Shown: positions 31,458-42,064, counted from the first letter of the stretch. The stretch is DNA of 64,000 nucleotides from Clostridiales bacterium (GCA_015055665.1 SVHX01000002.1:1-64000); one strand, 5' to 3'. A program made the numbers and translations. The notes: a model not told the origin generated them from the sequence alone.

Positions 31458-33907
31458 ATGAAAAAGATTTCTAGATTGATGGCTGTGTTGGTTATTTGTC
31501 TAAGCTCACTCCTATTCTCAACCGCTTGCGGAGTGGAGATTGTAAGTGGCACAGTTGTACCGGGTACACTAGAAGTTAGGGTAGTTAAGGGTGATACCAT
31601 AGATACTTCTAATGTGATTGCAAGAATTACATACTCGGATGATGAAGTTGTTACTGTTACTGCAGATGAACTCGAATTTAGCGAAGTTGACACATCTGAA
31701 GCCGGTATTCAAGTTCTCGAAATTACTTATGAAGGATTTACCTTCAAAGTTAATATCACTGTATTTAATACAGAGAGCGATATGCTTAAAATAACCGAAT
31801 TTAATAGTTCGGACGTTAACATTTTTAATGAAAACGTAAATAGCAATCCTCAACAGTTCTATAATGTTAAGAGTGGAGATGGTCTAGAAGTTAAAACTAG
31901 ATACGTCGGCACAGATAATCCTTGGGTTGTAGATCTGGTAGTTAGTGGTAAAGATGCGTCTAATAAGACTATCACTGCAGTCAAGAATGTTACAACAGAT
32001 ATTACAGTTGAACTTAAGACAGGTAATGATTATGTAGTACTAGATGAAACTACTACACCTAAACTATCAGACGTGGTTGAGAGTATTAGCGAGGTTGATG
32101 CTAAGATCAAGTTTAAGGCCCATCAAGATGTATGGGGTAAGGACTTCCGTGTAACTATTGAACCAGAGATGAAAAATAATGAATCTCAAACAATTCTAAA
32201 GGTTGTAGAAGAGATAAGAGTAATTGAAGGTTATAATGTACACAATGCCAAGGAGATGGCAATATATGATAATAGCGGTAATGATTACGATAAGGACGGT
32301 GCAGCTGACTGGTTCGAAATCAAGAAAGAAGTAGGTCAAGTAATATCTGCAGACCAAGATGGTAAAAATGCTGTATATAAGACTGCTTCAACAATCATCC
32401 TTCAGAATAACATTAATATTACAGCAAAAGATGTTCCTAGTACAAATTTCTGGACAGATAACAAGAGTACTGTTGAATTCCATAGAAATTGGGATGAGGG
32501 GCAATTAGGAACATTGTTTGATTATGCTCAATCTATTACAGATCAACCTTTAAAGGGGTCTTTCGTAGATAGAGATAATACTGGTGTGTATACCATCACA
32601 ATTTCACTGCTGGTGAGACACTTAATTTAATTGGTAACTATTATACTATCAGCGCAAACGCACTCCCAAGATGTGTAGTTGAGTTTAGAGGTCAAACAAA
32701 AGATTATCTAGACCTACCATGTGCAGTTGATGTGGAAGCAGGGCAATATATGACTAGTCACTCTGCTCTGTTCTGCAATTACTATGAGACAGGTCTTGAT
32801 GTTGCTATGAATGCTGCTTGTGAAGTAAATTGGAGCAATGTTAATGCTGTAGGTAATGGTGAAGCAAGTCAGGAGAATATTTATTCTGGTGCAATAATAT
32901 TGGTAAAATCATATAGAGTTAATTCTAACTTCGTAAACAATGTAACCAATAAGTTCTATATTAATTACCTAGTTCATACAGGTGAAGAGAATTGTGCTAA
33001 CGATGGTCAATTTAAGATTGATTATTGTAAGGGATATGATGCTTATCAGTGCTTATTATTCTTCAATGGAGCTGAGAAAGCAATTGTAAGTAATAGTGAA
33101 TTTAAGCGTGCTGCTGGTCCTGCAATCATCACTACAATGATTGGATATGAGGACTATGTTAAAAAAGATGCAACCGATTATAATATTACCCGCTTGGATA
33201 TAGTTAATTCAACCATAGAATCATTGGTTTCTGGAAATGAGCCATGGTTCAAAATATATGGTGCAGCTCCTCAGTTTGCATCAGTAACCGCATTAGAAGC
33301 AATGTTGAATGGCACATATGACCTTTCTCCAATGGCATCTGCCATGGCCGGTCAGCAGTTGCCTGCTGGTACAATCAAAACTCCAGGAACAGACAAATCA
33401 ATATTCGCAACAACAACAGATTCTGCTAGCTATATGAATATGATCGTAATAAGCATGCCGGATTCTATAAGCTTTGATCAGGCGTCAAAGCCAATGTTGG
33501 GTTATGTTAGAAAGTTTGAATCACAAACTGACTATGAAAACTTCTATGCTGATTCTGAAAATACTGTAGATGACGAGTTTGGTCTATACATGGGTGAGAC
33601 TGGTAATCTTGGTCAGTATTCTAGTCAAGCAATTACTGGCGAATCTACAATTTTTGTAGAAGATGATGTGAATTATTTTAGTACAACTGGAGTGTTGTCA
33701 GGAACTAGCTTCCAGGCAGGTGATCCAGAAGGTTTGTTGGGTGGTGTAAGTCTTTGGATTGCTGGATGTCTTCAAAGTAATGAAGAAATGAAAGCCCAGG
33801 GTGCAGCACTTTACAAACAAGCATTTAATGCTGGTGGTAGTACATTCAACCTATATCTATTTAATGCAATGGGTACAATGATTGAAAGTCAGCCAAGAAA
33901 TAAGTAA
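31458..33907 (+). pseudogene. Lipoprotein with Ig-like N-terminus, interrupted by a 2-nt frameshift near 32590
   Basis: MKKISRLMAVLVICLSSLLFSTACG lipobox. Frame 0 runs 31458-32630; frame +2 continues from ~32591 (YHHNFTAGETLNLIGNYYTISANALPRCVVEFRGQ...) to 33907. Removing one TA from GTGTATACC restores a single ORF. Confidence 0.75.
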
Positions 33908-33953
33908 TATACTTTAAACATTAATTATCCACTACTAATTAGTTGTTAAAGTT

Positions 33954-33989
33954 AAAAAGAGAGAAAGTATAGTATTTTCTCTCTTTTTT
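33954..33989 (+). terminator. Rho-independent terminator
   Basis: AAAAAGAGAGAAA..TTTTCTCTCTTTTTT. Confidence 0.8.
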
Positions 33990-34147
33990 GTAACAAAAAA
34001 ATGATTTTAGGATTAATATGAAGTGTACAGACTGATTGGGGAATATTGCTAAGGATGAGATATTAATATTATTGTAGGTCTGTACATTAATTCTTATCAC
34101 CAGCATTGTATGAGAGATTATCTCTATCAAAGCTGTTTTTATATAAT

Positions 34148-34189
34148 AAAAGTCACCTAAGGAACATTTGTTGTCTTAGGTGACTTTTT
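34148..34189. terminator. Bidirectional terminator
   Basis: AAAAGTCACCTAAG...CTTAGGTGACTTTTT just downstream of the stop of the minus-strand queH. Confidence 0.8.
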
Positions 34190-34194
34190 GTTGT

Positions 34195-34794
34195 TTAACC
34201 ATTGGTTGTGGGGAGGTCGAAGGCGGATTTCTGTTGCTGGATAGCTAGTGCGTATTCGCAACCGCAGTAGCCTTGGCGATATAGGCCGTATTTGGTACTA
34301 TTACGTATCGAATTAAGGAAACCGTTATTCTTCTTAAAGTTGCTAGGGAGATAATTAACGGAGTATTTCTCCGATAGAATTTCTCCTATATTATTAATTG
34401 TCTTGTAATTCTTGTGAGGGGATACGGACAGTGTTGATGCAAATGTATTGTAGCCATTGTCCTTTGCGTATTCGGCGGTAAACCCTAATCGCATAGCGAT
34501 ACAATAGTCGCATCTTTTGCCACCCTCTGGCTCGGTTTCTTGACCTCTTGCACCTATGATGAATTTGTCATGTTCGTAAGGGATGATTACAAGCTTGATG
34601 TCAGACTTAAATTCCTTATTGAATTTCTTGACATACAGTTCCATAGCCTTGGCTCTTCGGTTGAATTCTTCCTCGGTATTAATATTAGGGTTATAGAATA
34701 GTAGGGTAATATCCCAAGTATCAATTAGTTGTGGGACAACACCGCTGGAACACGGAGCACAACACGCGTGGAGTAAGAGTTTAGTCTTGGGCAT
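34195..34794 (-). CDS. queH: Epoxyqueuosine reductase QueH
   Basis: LLLHACCAPCSSGVVPQL...FYNPNI, GGKRCDYCIAMRL, ASTLSVSPHK. Confidence 0.9.
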   Translation of the reverse strand: MPKTKLLLHACCAPCSSGVVPQLIDTWDITLLFYNPNINTEEEFNRRAKAMELYVKKFNKEFKSDIKLVIIPYEHDKFIIGARGQETEPEGGKRCDYCIAMRLGFTAEYAKDNGYNTFASTLSVSPHKNYKTINNIGEILSEKYSVNYLPSNFKKNNGFLNSIRNSTKYGLYRQGYCGCEYALAIQQQKSAFDLPTTNG

Positions 34795-35392
34795 AAGGGG
34801 ATGCCTCGCCAGACTCTCTAAGAGATTTTAGGAAACAATTGTAGCATAGAGGCTTGTAGTAATCCTCTTTGCCAATGAGTATCTCCTCGCCGTTAACGGT
34901 AATCTTACCGTCTATAAATCTTGCATTGACATTGGCTCTATTGCCACACTCGCAGATGAATTTGATCTCTTGCAATACGTCTGCAGTTTCGACAAGTCTT
35001 TTCGAGCCTTCGAACAATTCTGTCTTGAAATTGGTAAGTAGTCCGTAACAATTAACAGGGATATGTGCAGATACTTCCTTGAGCTGGTTGACTTGCTCGG
35101 TGGTTAAGAATTGAGATTCGTCAACAATTACGACCGATCTATCTCGAAATTGTGTTAAGCCAAATATTAGCTTATAAAGATTCTCTTCCTTGTCAAAGAC
35201 AACACATTTTGCCTCAAGGCCCACTCTGCTACGGCAGACAATATTGCCGTCCTTGTCTACATCTCTAGTGTCTAGTGATGGCTTAAGTAGTGTTACCTCA
35301 AATCCTTGTTGTTCGTAATTAAACCTGTACATTAGAGCTTGAGCTGTCTTGCTACTGCCCATAACACCATATTTGAAATATAATTTTGGCAT
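34781..35392 (-). CDS. tdk: Thymidine kinase
   Basis: LYFKYGVMGSSKTAQAL, VVIVDESQFL, Cys zinc-site pairs; overlaps queH. Confidence 0.92.
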   Translation of the reverse strand: MPKLYFKYGVMGSSKTAQALMYRFNYEQQGFEVTLLKPSLDTRDVDKDGNIVCRSRVGLEAKCVVFDKEENLYKLIFGLTQFRDRSVVIVDESQFLTTEQVNQLKEVSAHIPVNCYGLLTNFKTELFEGSKRLVETADVLQEIKFICECGNRANVNARFIDGKITVNGEEILIGKEDYYKPLCYNCFLKSLRESGEASPYAQD

Positions 35393-35722
35393 ATGTACCC
35401 CCTTTTGTATTGCAAAATTACTTCACTTCCATTTATTATTATAAATCTAATTGAAGTGCATGTCAAACGATTCAAGTAATGTGAAAAAAGTCGCAAAACC
35501 GTCGCTCTCCATGTGGAAAAAACATGGATAAATAGCGATTTATTATGTGGATAACTTAACTTTTTAAAAATTTTTAATTAAATGTTTGGGTATCAAAAAA
35601 ATATGTGCTATCATAATAATATAAAGAATTTCGACGCAAACTGATATATTATGTCTAGGGGTAGTGTTAAGCAATTCTTTATAAATAAGATAAAAATCAA
35701 AAAAATTGAAGGAGAATGATTT

Positions 35723-36724
35723 ATGAAAAAGAAAAATATTATGAAGGCTGGATTTGCAGCGCTAGCCGTTCCTGCAATGTTGCTTACAACAGCATGCGGA
35801 GACAAAGTAGAGACTATTGACGTTAATAGATACACCGAGTTGCTACACGAGAGTGCTCAAGAGTGGTTGTCTGCACAGAGAGATTACAAAACATATAATG
35901 ATACAACAACTGAGATGAAGGCGTCCGTTATTTGTAAATCAAAAGAAGAAGTTACTTATAAAGAGTCTGCCGAGGGAGAATTTGTTACTAAAGAATTTGA
36001 TGGCAGTATCACTGTAGATGCGAAACAAAGAATCATGATTAATAGAGACGAAACCGAAAATGGTGCAGTGGCTGTTCAAGTGGTTCAAGAGATTACAACT
36101 GTTACAAAGGGTAAGCAAGCTAACTCAGAAACAGATTTGTTGGAAGATTACGAAAGAACTGATGTATCTAATGTTACACATACTTTAGTAAAAGTGGGAG
36201 AAGATTATAAATACTTCAAACTTAGAACTTCATCTATTAAAGAAACAGGAGAGGAAGAAGTAAAGCAAGAACAGAAATTGGTGCATACGTTTGCAAATGC
36301 AGACGAATTTAAGGATGCTGTTCAGAGTGTAATTAATGAGCACAATAATGAGGCAGTTTCTTCCTTCTATAACAATACTCCAGATACATATTTAACTTTA
36401 AAGCCAGAGTTCTATGAAGGAGAAGATGCATTTGGTTTCAAAAATGGAACTTATAGTGCTATTGAAAGTGAAGGTTATGGATATGAAATTGATGTTGAAT
36501 ATACTAATGTCGAAACGTCTTGTGAATTTAAGGGGAATAAGCCAAGCTCAACATCCTCTAAAGTTAAAATGAATACTCTAGATAATACTACAGATATCAA
36601 TATGAGTGCTACAATTGCACATGTTGCAGAGACAATTTCTGCACCTGCAAATGCTAGCGAATATGAAGATGACTATCTAAGTACTAGCGATTTAATTGCT
36701 AATATTTACGAATTTATGGGTTAA
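35723..36724 (+). CDS. Predicted lipoprotein, paralogue A
   Basis: MKKKNIMKAGFAALAVPAMLLTTACGDKVETIDVNRYTELLHES; lipobox; paralogue at 37493. Confidence 0.8.
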   Translation: MKKKNIMKAGFAALAVPAMLLTTACGDKVETIDVNRYTELLHESAQEWLSAQRDYKTYNDTTTEMKASVICKSKEEVTYKESAEGEFVTKEFDGSITVDAKQRIMINRDETENGAVAVQVVQEITTVTKGKQANSETDLLEDYERTDVSNVTHTLVKVGEDYKYFKLRTSSIKETGEEEVKQEQKLVHTFANADEFKDAVQSVINEHNNEAVSSFYNNTPDTYLTLKPEFYEGEDAFGFKNGTYSAIESEGYGYEIDVEYTNVETSCEFKGNKPSSTSSKVKMNTLDNTTDINMSATIAHVAETISAPANASEYEDDYLSTSDLIANIYEFMG

Positions 36725-36730
36725 CAAATT

Positions 36731-36776
36731 AAAAACACCTTATGTTAGGAAATGTCCTATAATAGGGTGTTTTTTT
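36731..36776 (+). terminator. Rho-independent terminator
   Basis: AAAAACACCTTATGTTAGGAAATGTCCTATAATAGGGTGTTTTTTT; duplicated at 38507. Confidence 0.8.
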
Positions 36777-36785
36777 GTTTGATAC

Positions 36786-37001
36786 TTAGATGTCTAAGAG
36801 CATGCTGGATAATATCTTGACACCGGCTAGGAAGCCTTGTTTAAATGCCTCTTGGTGTTGGATAGGGGATTCCTTGTAATACTTGTAACTCTCTACCTCG
36901 AATAGAACTCCCACCATCTCCATATATTTCTCAAATAACTTCTCTTCCATAGTAAAGTACTCTCTAATATATCTTTCGTCGCCTTTGTTTTTCTCAAACA
37001 T
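36786..37001 (-). CDS. Small predicted helical protein
   Basis: 71 aa, MFEKNKGDERYIREYFTMEEKLFEKYMEMVGVLFEVESYKYY...; divergent from the Xre regulator. Confidence 0.6.
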   Translation of the reverse strand: MFEKNKGDERYIREYFTMEEKLFEKYMEMVGVLFEVESYKYYKESPIQHQEAFKQGFLAGVKILSSMLLDI

Positions 37002-37036
37002 ATTCTATCTCCTTAAGTATAATAACTGCATTATAG

Positions 37037-37054
37037 CACTAAGATAACTTAGTG
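37037..37054. promoter_or_regulatory. Candidate operator for the divergent Xre regulator
   Basis: CACTAAG ATAA CTTAGTG perfect inverted repeat between divergent genes; related half-sites (CTTAGTATAC) nearby. Confidence 0.55.
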
Positions 37055-37095
37055 TCAAGTATACAATTAAGTTTTCTTAGTATACTAATTATAGT

Positions 37096-37299
37096 ATGGA
37101 AATATTTAGTAATAGACTTAAGTCACTCAGGAAGGAATTGGGCATCAGTGCCAAAGCTCTAGGCGAGAAGATTGGTGTAAGTGACGCATCAATTATTAAT
37201 TGGGAAAATAATGTATATGATATCAAGGGTGAGTATATAATTAGGCTTGCTAAGTTTTTCGGTGTGAGTGCGGATTATTTGCTTGGAATTGAGGATTAG
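37096..37299 (+). CDS. Xre-family HTH transcriptional regulator
   Basis: FSNRLKSLRKELGISAKALGEKIGVSDASIINWENNVYDIKGEYIIRLAKFFGVSADYLLGIED. Confidence 0.88.
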   Translation: MEIFSNRLKSLRKELGISAKALGEKIGVSDASIINWENNVYDIKGEYIIRLAKFFGVSADYLLGIED

Positions 37300-37492
37300 C
37301 ATGCGGTTTATCATATGAACAACTTAGCTTTTTAAAAAATTCCAATTAAATATTTGCAGTATCAAAAAAACATGTGCTATCATAAAAATATAAAGAATTT
37401 CGACGCAAACTGAGATATTATGGTTAGGGGTAGTGTTAGGCAATTCTTTATAAATAAGATACAAATCAAAAAAGATTGAAGGAGAATTATTT

Positions 37493-38500
37493 ATGAAAAA
37501 GAAAAATATTATGAAGGCTGGTTTTGCAGCCTTAGCAGTTCCTGCTATGTTGCTTACTACTGCATGTGGTGACAAGGTAGAGACTATTGATGTTAATAGA
37601 TACAACGAGTTGCTGCACGAGAGTGCTCAAGAGTGGTTGTCTGCACAGAGAGATTACACAACATATAACGATACAACAACTCAGATGAAAGCGACATCAT
37701 CTTATACATTAAAAGAACAAGTTACATATAAAGAAACTGCTGAGGGTGAGTCTGTTACTAAAGAATTTGATATGACTGTCAGTAAAAACGATAAACAAAG
37801 AATCATGATCAATAGAGACGAAGCCGAAAATGGAGCGGTAGCTGTTCAAGTGGTTTACGAGAGCAAGGTAGTTACAAGGGGTAAGCGAGCAAACTCAGAA
37901 ACAGACTTATTGGAAGATTACGAAAAAACATATATATCTAATGTTACACATACTTTAGTAAAAGTGGGAGATGAGTATAAATACTTTAGGCTTAGAACTA
38001 CATCTAATAAAGTAACAGGCGAAGAAGAAAAAGAAGAACATAAGACTGTATGTACATTTGCAAGTGTAGATGAATTTAAAGACGCTGTGCAGGATGTGAT
38101 TAACGAGCATAACAATGAAGCTCTTTCTACTTTCTATAACAATACCCCAGACATGTATTTAACTTTAAATCCAGAGTTCTATGAGGGGGAAGATACCTTT
38201 GGGTTCAAAAATGGTAATAACTCAGGGAATAGTTTTGGAGGAGAAGGTAGTTACGATACAAATTATATTTATACCAATGTAGAAGGTGTTTGTTGTGAAT
38301 TCAAGGGAAATAAGCCAAGTTCATCATCCTCTACAAGCAAATTCGATTTTCTAGATTATTCTGCAGATGCAAATATGAGTGTTACAATTGCTCATGTTGC
38401 AGAAACAATTTCAGCGCCTGCAAATGCTAGCGAGTATGAAGAAGGCAGTGTAGCGCAGTTATCTGATTTAATAGCTAATATTTTCGAAATTATGGGTTAA
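37493..38500 (+). CDS. Predicted lipoprotein, paralogue B
   Basis: MKKKNIMKAGFAALAVPAMLLTTACGDKVETIDVNRYNELLHES...; colinear with paralogue A. Confidence 0.8.
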   Translation: MKKKNIMKAGFAALAVPAMLLTTACGDKVETIDVNRYNELLHESAQEWLSAQRDYTTYNDTTTQMKATSSYTLKEQVTYKETAEGESVTKEFDMTVSKNDKQRIMINRDEAENGAVAVQVVYESKVVTRGKRANSETDLLEDYEKTYISNVTHTLVKVGDEYKYFRLRTTSNKVTGEEEKEEHKTVCTFASVDEFKDAVQDVINEHNNEALSTFYNNTPDMYLTLNPEFYEGEDTFGFKNGNNSGNSFGGEGSYDTNYIYTNVEGVCCEFKGNKPSSSSSTSKFDFLDYSADANMSVTIAHVAETISAPANASEYEEGSVAQLSDLIANIFEIMG

Positions 38501-38506
38501 CAAATT

Positions 38507-38552
38507 AAAAACACCTTATGTTAGGAAATGTCCTATAATAGGGTGTTTTTTT
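38507..38552 (+). terminator. Rho-independent terminator (duplicated copy)
   Basis: Same sequence as 36731-36776. Confidence 0.8.
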
Positions 38553-38562
38553 GTTTGATACT

Positions 38563-38610
38563 TAGATGTCTAAAAGCATACTGGATAATATTTTTACACC
38601 TGCAAAGAAT
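38563..38610 (-). pseudogene. Truncated remnant of the 36786-37001 gene
   Basis: TACTTAGATGTCTAAAAGCATACTGGATAATATTTTTACACCTGC aligns with the 3' end of the 36786 gene, then homology stops. Confidence 0.65.
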
Positions 38611-38705
38611 ATTTAGTTTGATTTTGATTTTTTATAAAAATATTATAAAATTTAATACAGATATATTTTTGATGTGTTATAATATATAAGAATATAGGAG
38701 ATTTT

Positions 38706-39593
38706 ATGAAATATACAAACTTATTTGAGAGAATAGGAAATATTGTTTTGTGTCTTTTTTATGTTTTTGTAATATTGTTATTGTTGGGATTTTGTGGATT
38801 AGCACTTTGGGTGGACTTTCTTTGGTCTGTATCTATTTATACTTGTACGTTTCTTTTTTTGTTACCAGGAGTTGTAATACTTATAAATTATTTATTAGGA
38901 AAAATTTTTGGAGATCGATATCGTCAAATTGGATGGATTTTGGAAGGTGAAAGCAGGATATATGAGGTAATAAAAACACCTAAATATTGTACAAGAAGTA
39001 TGTTTGTTTGTTTTGTAGAAGCATTTTTGTTTGTTTTGTTAATTATTAGATTTATTTTTTTGTTTTACGTGAAGGATGGACACTACATATTTACTATTAT
39101 CGGTTTAATAGGATCAATAATTGGCGTTATTATTTGTTTTATATTGGCAATGAGATATTATAAACAAAGTAGCCTAAGAGATAAATACAAACAAAAGATT
39201 GAAAGGCAAAAAAACAAGCAAGTGGATAAATTTAAATTTGATAAGTATCCTGACTTGTTAGAAAAATATAATGCATTTAAACTTTGGAACTCAAAAAAAC
39301 ATACAACTTTTGAAAATCCAGATGAAAAAAAGCATGCATTAGTTGAACTAGAAAAAGCTCTTGATAGTTTGGCATTAGCAGTTTTTAACACATTTAACGA
39401 AAAGAAACCTCAATTAGTTGTTAAAAGCACAGGAGAAAAGGTGGAATGGGATGAGGTAATTAATAAACCGTTTGAAGAATTATCTTATATGGAAAAACTG
39501 ATATTAGTTAGATTATTGGATAGATTGTATAAATATGTTTTGCCAAAAGAATATTATGATTATAAAGAGGTAAAAGTTAAAAAAGATGCTTAG
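38706..39593 (+). CDS. Multi-pass membrane protein with cytoplasmic helical tail
   Basis: Four hydrophobic segments, then a charged region; no recognised family. Confidence 0.65.
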   Translation: MKYTNLFERIGNIVLCLFYVFVILLLLGFCGLALWVDFLWSVSIYTCTFLFLLPGVVILINYLLGKIFGDRYRQIGWILEGESRIYEVIKTPKYCTRSMFVCFVEAFLFVLLIIRFIFLFYVKDGHYIFTIIGLIGSIIGVIICFILAMRYYKQSSLRDKYKQKIERQKNKQVDKFKFDKYPDLLEKYNAFKLWNSKKHTTFENPDEKKHALVELEKALDSLALAVFNTFNEKKPQLVVKSTGEKVEWDEVINKPFEELSYMEKLILVRLLDRLYKYVLPKEYYDYKEVKVKKDA

Positions 39594-39611
39594 AAAGTAA
39601 GCATCTTTTTT
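39581..39611. terminator. Terminator between convergent genes
   Basis: AAAAGATGCTTAGAAAGTAAGCATCTTTTTT. Confidence 0.75.
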
Positions 39612-39655
39612 AGCTAGTTTCAAACATCAGAAACTTTGGCAAGTCTTTTTCTTAG

Positions 39656-42064
39656 TTATTTTGCAATGATATTAACAAGTCTATTCTTGATAACAATTAC
39701 TTTGATAATTGATTTGCCGTTAAGAGCCGAGTTAACCTTTTCGTTAGAGCGAACGGCCGTTTCGATCTCTTCGGTAGTAGCGTTAGCGGAGTAAAGTTCG
39801 CGTGCAACAATCTTATTATTAATCTGGATTGCGTACTCGATCTCGTCCTTGATAAGTTTGTTCTCGTCCCAAGTAGGCCAAGCGACATCACATATTCTTG
39901 GCTCGAATTTACATAGAGTCCATAGTTCTTCGGTTACATGAGGTGCAAATGGGTTAAGTAGAGTAAGGAGAGTCTTATATTCGGCGTGGTTAATTTTGCC
40001 TACTTTGCCAATCTCGTTAAGTAATATCATAAGTGCAGATATTGCTGTATTAAACTTGATATTGTCTATGTCTAAAGACACCTTCTTGATAGCGGTATGC
40101 ATGGCAACTTCGAGGTCCTTGGAGTATGTGTCGCCTGGGACAAGGTTGTCCATAAGATTCTCCACTCTGCCAAGGAATTTGTGACAAGCTCTAACGCCAT
40201 CATCACTCCAGGTAGCTGTTTCGAAGTAATCTCCGATAAATGACATCCATAGTCTAAGGGCATCTGCGGAATATTCCTTGATAACAACTTTAGGGTCTAC
40301 ACCATTGCCTGCGGATTTGCTCATCTTCTTGCCGTCATTACCAAGGATAAGTCCTTGGGAGATACGGCGTTTAAATGGCTCGCTAACAGGGCTTAGTCCT
40401 TGGTCGTACAGGAACTTATTCCAGAATCTTGCATAAAGTAGGTGACGGGTAGTGTGCTCGTTACCACCATTGTATAGGTCAATAGGAAGCCACGACTTAA
40501 GAGCGTCCATAGATGCGAATTCCTTGTCGTTATTAGCATCACAGTAACGCATAAAGTACCAGCTACTACCAGCCCAGCCTGGCATGGTGTCTGTTTCTCT
40601 GCGAGCAGGAGCACCACAACAAGGGCAGGTTGTATTAACCCAATCGGTAATTAGAGATAATGGGCTTTCGCCGTCCTTGGTAGGCTCGTAACTTTCGACC
40701 TTAGGTAGATGTACTGGTAATTGGTCATCTGGAACAGGCACCCAGCCGCACTTATCACAATGTATCATTGGGATTGGCTCTCCCCAGTACCTCTGTCTAG
40801 AGAATATCCAATCTCTCATACGGAAGTTAAGTTTTCGCTCGGCAACGCCCATAGCAACAAGTTTATCAGTGATTGCAACCTTTGCCTCTTCGACAGTAAG
40901 TCCGGAGAATTCCTCAGAATTAATAAGCTTGATGCCTTTGCCTAGGTAATCGGCTTTCTCAAGGGCGTGTTCGGATACATCACCTTCGATAACTTGAATC
41001 TTGTCTATGCCGTATTTGTCTGCAAATTCATAATCTCTCTGGTCGTGAGTAGGAACAGCCATTACTGCACCTGTACCATATGAAGCGATTACAAAGTCGC
41101 CAATATATACAGGAACTTCTCTGCCGGTAGCAGGATTGATAGCCATGATTCCATCTAAGATGCAACCGGTCTTGTCTTTGTTAAGTTCGGCTCTGTCGAA
41201 TTCGCTCTTCTTGGCAGTAGCCTTTCTATAAGCCTCGACTTCAGACCAATTTTTAATCCTTGGTTTAAGTTCGTCAACAATACTACTCTCTGGAGCTACT
41301 ACAACAAATGTAATGCCGTATATAGTTTCGATACAAGTAGTGAATATCTTAAGATTGCCGCCACCTACGATATCTAGAGTGACTTCCACGCCTTCTGATT
41401 TGCCAATCCAATTGATCTGGCTTGTCTTGATGTGTTCCATAAAGTCTGTGTCGCTTAGGTCGTCTGCTAGTCTATCTGCATATTCAGTCATCTTAAGCAC
41501 CCATTGAGCCTTGCTCTTCTGAGTAGTTTCGGCATGGCACTGGCAACAAGTTCCGTCTTCGACTTCTTCGTTGGCAAGCACTCCGCAGTTAGGGCAGTAG
41601 TTAACGTTCATCTCACGTTTCTCGGCAAGTCCAGCCTTAACAAACTGAATAAACTGCCATTGAGTCCATTTGTAGTACTCGGGGTCGCAAGTATTAATTG
41701 TTCGTGACCAATCGATACTCATACCGATAGCTTTTACTTGGCTCTGGAAAGTTGCGATATTCCTCTCTACAATTTCTTGAGGGGTTTTCTTCTCTCTAAT
41801 TGCGGTACGTTCTGCCTCTAGTCCATAGGCGTCTGTGCCAAAAGGGAACATAACGTTGTAACCTTCTAGACGCTTCTTTCTAGCGTATGCATCAATTGCT
41901 GTATAGCTACGGCAATGTCCTAGGTGAAGACCAATTCCACTAGGATAAGGGAACTCGATAAGCACGTATTTGTTCTCTTTGCCTTCTACATGATTAGGCA
42001 CTTCGAAGCGTTTCTCGTCTTCCCAAACTTTTTGCCATTTCTTCTCAATATTTTCGTAGTCCAT
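39656..42064 (-). CDS. leuS: Leucine--tRNA ligase
   Basis: EFPYPSGIGLHLGHCRSYTAIDA, KMSKSAGNGVDPKVVI; start MDYENIEKKWQKVWE at 42064 rather than the ORF-track start at 42217. Confidence 0.95.
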   Translation of the reverse strand: MDYENIEKKWQKVWEDEKRFEVPNHVEGKENKYVLIEFPYPSGIGLHLGHCRSYTAIDAYARKKRLEGYNVMFPFGTDAYGLEAERTAIREKKTPQEIVERNIATFQSQVKAIGMSIDWSRTINTCDPEYYKWTQWQFIQFVKAGLAEKREMNVNYCPNCGVLANEEVEDGTCCQCHAETTQKSKAQWVLKMTEYADRLADDLSDTDFMEHIKTSQINWIGKSEGVEVTLDIVGGGNLKIFTTCIETIYGITFVVVAPESSIVDELKPRIKNWSEVEAYRKATAKKSEFDRAELNKDKTGCILDGIMAINPATGREVPVYIGDFVIASYGTGAVMAVPTHDQRDYEFADKYGIDKIQVIEGDVSEHALEKADYLGKGIKLINSEEFSGLTVEEAKVAITDKLVAMGVAERKLNFRMRDWIFSRQRYWGEPIPMIHCDKCGWVPVPDDQLPVHLPKVESYEPTKDGESPLSLITDWVNTTCPCCGAPARRETDTMPGWAGSSWYFMRYCDANNDKEFASMDALKSWLPIDLYNGGNEHTTRHLLYARFWNKFLYDQGLSPVSEPFKRRISQGLILGNDGKKMSKSAGNGVDPKVVIKEYSADALRLWMSFIGDYFETATWSDDGVRACHKFLGRVENLMDNLVPGDTYSKDLEVAMHTAIKKVSLDIDNIKFNTAISALMILLNEIGKVGKINHAEYKTLLTLLNPFAPHVTEELWTLCKFEPRICDVAWPTWDENKLIKDEIEYAIQINNKIVARELYSANATTEEIETAVRSNEKVNSALNGKSIIKVIVIKNRLVNIIAK

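Larger units (their letters stand above)
35551..36828 (+). repeat. Segmental duplication, copy 1
   Basis: Upstream region, lipoprotein gene, terminator and the end of the next minus-strand gene are all homologous to 37318-38610. Confidence 0.85.
37318..38610 (+). repeat. Segmental duplication, copy 2
   Basis: Homologous to 35551-36828, including a truncated remnant of the 36786-37001 gene at ~38563-38610. Confidence 0.85.

Noticed and set aside
41504-41707. Plus-strand ORFs inside leuS, gerABC and sbcC
   Set aside because: Antisense to well-supported conserved genes, no independent evidence.
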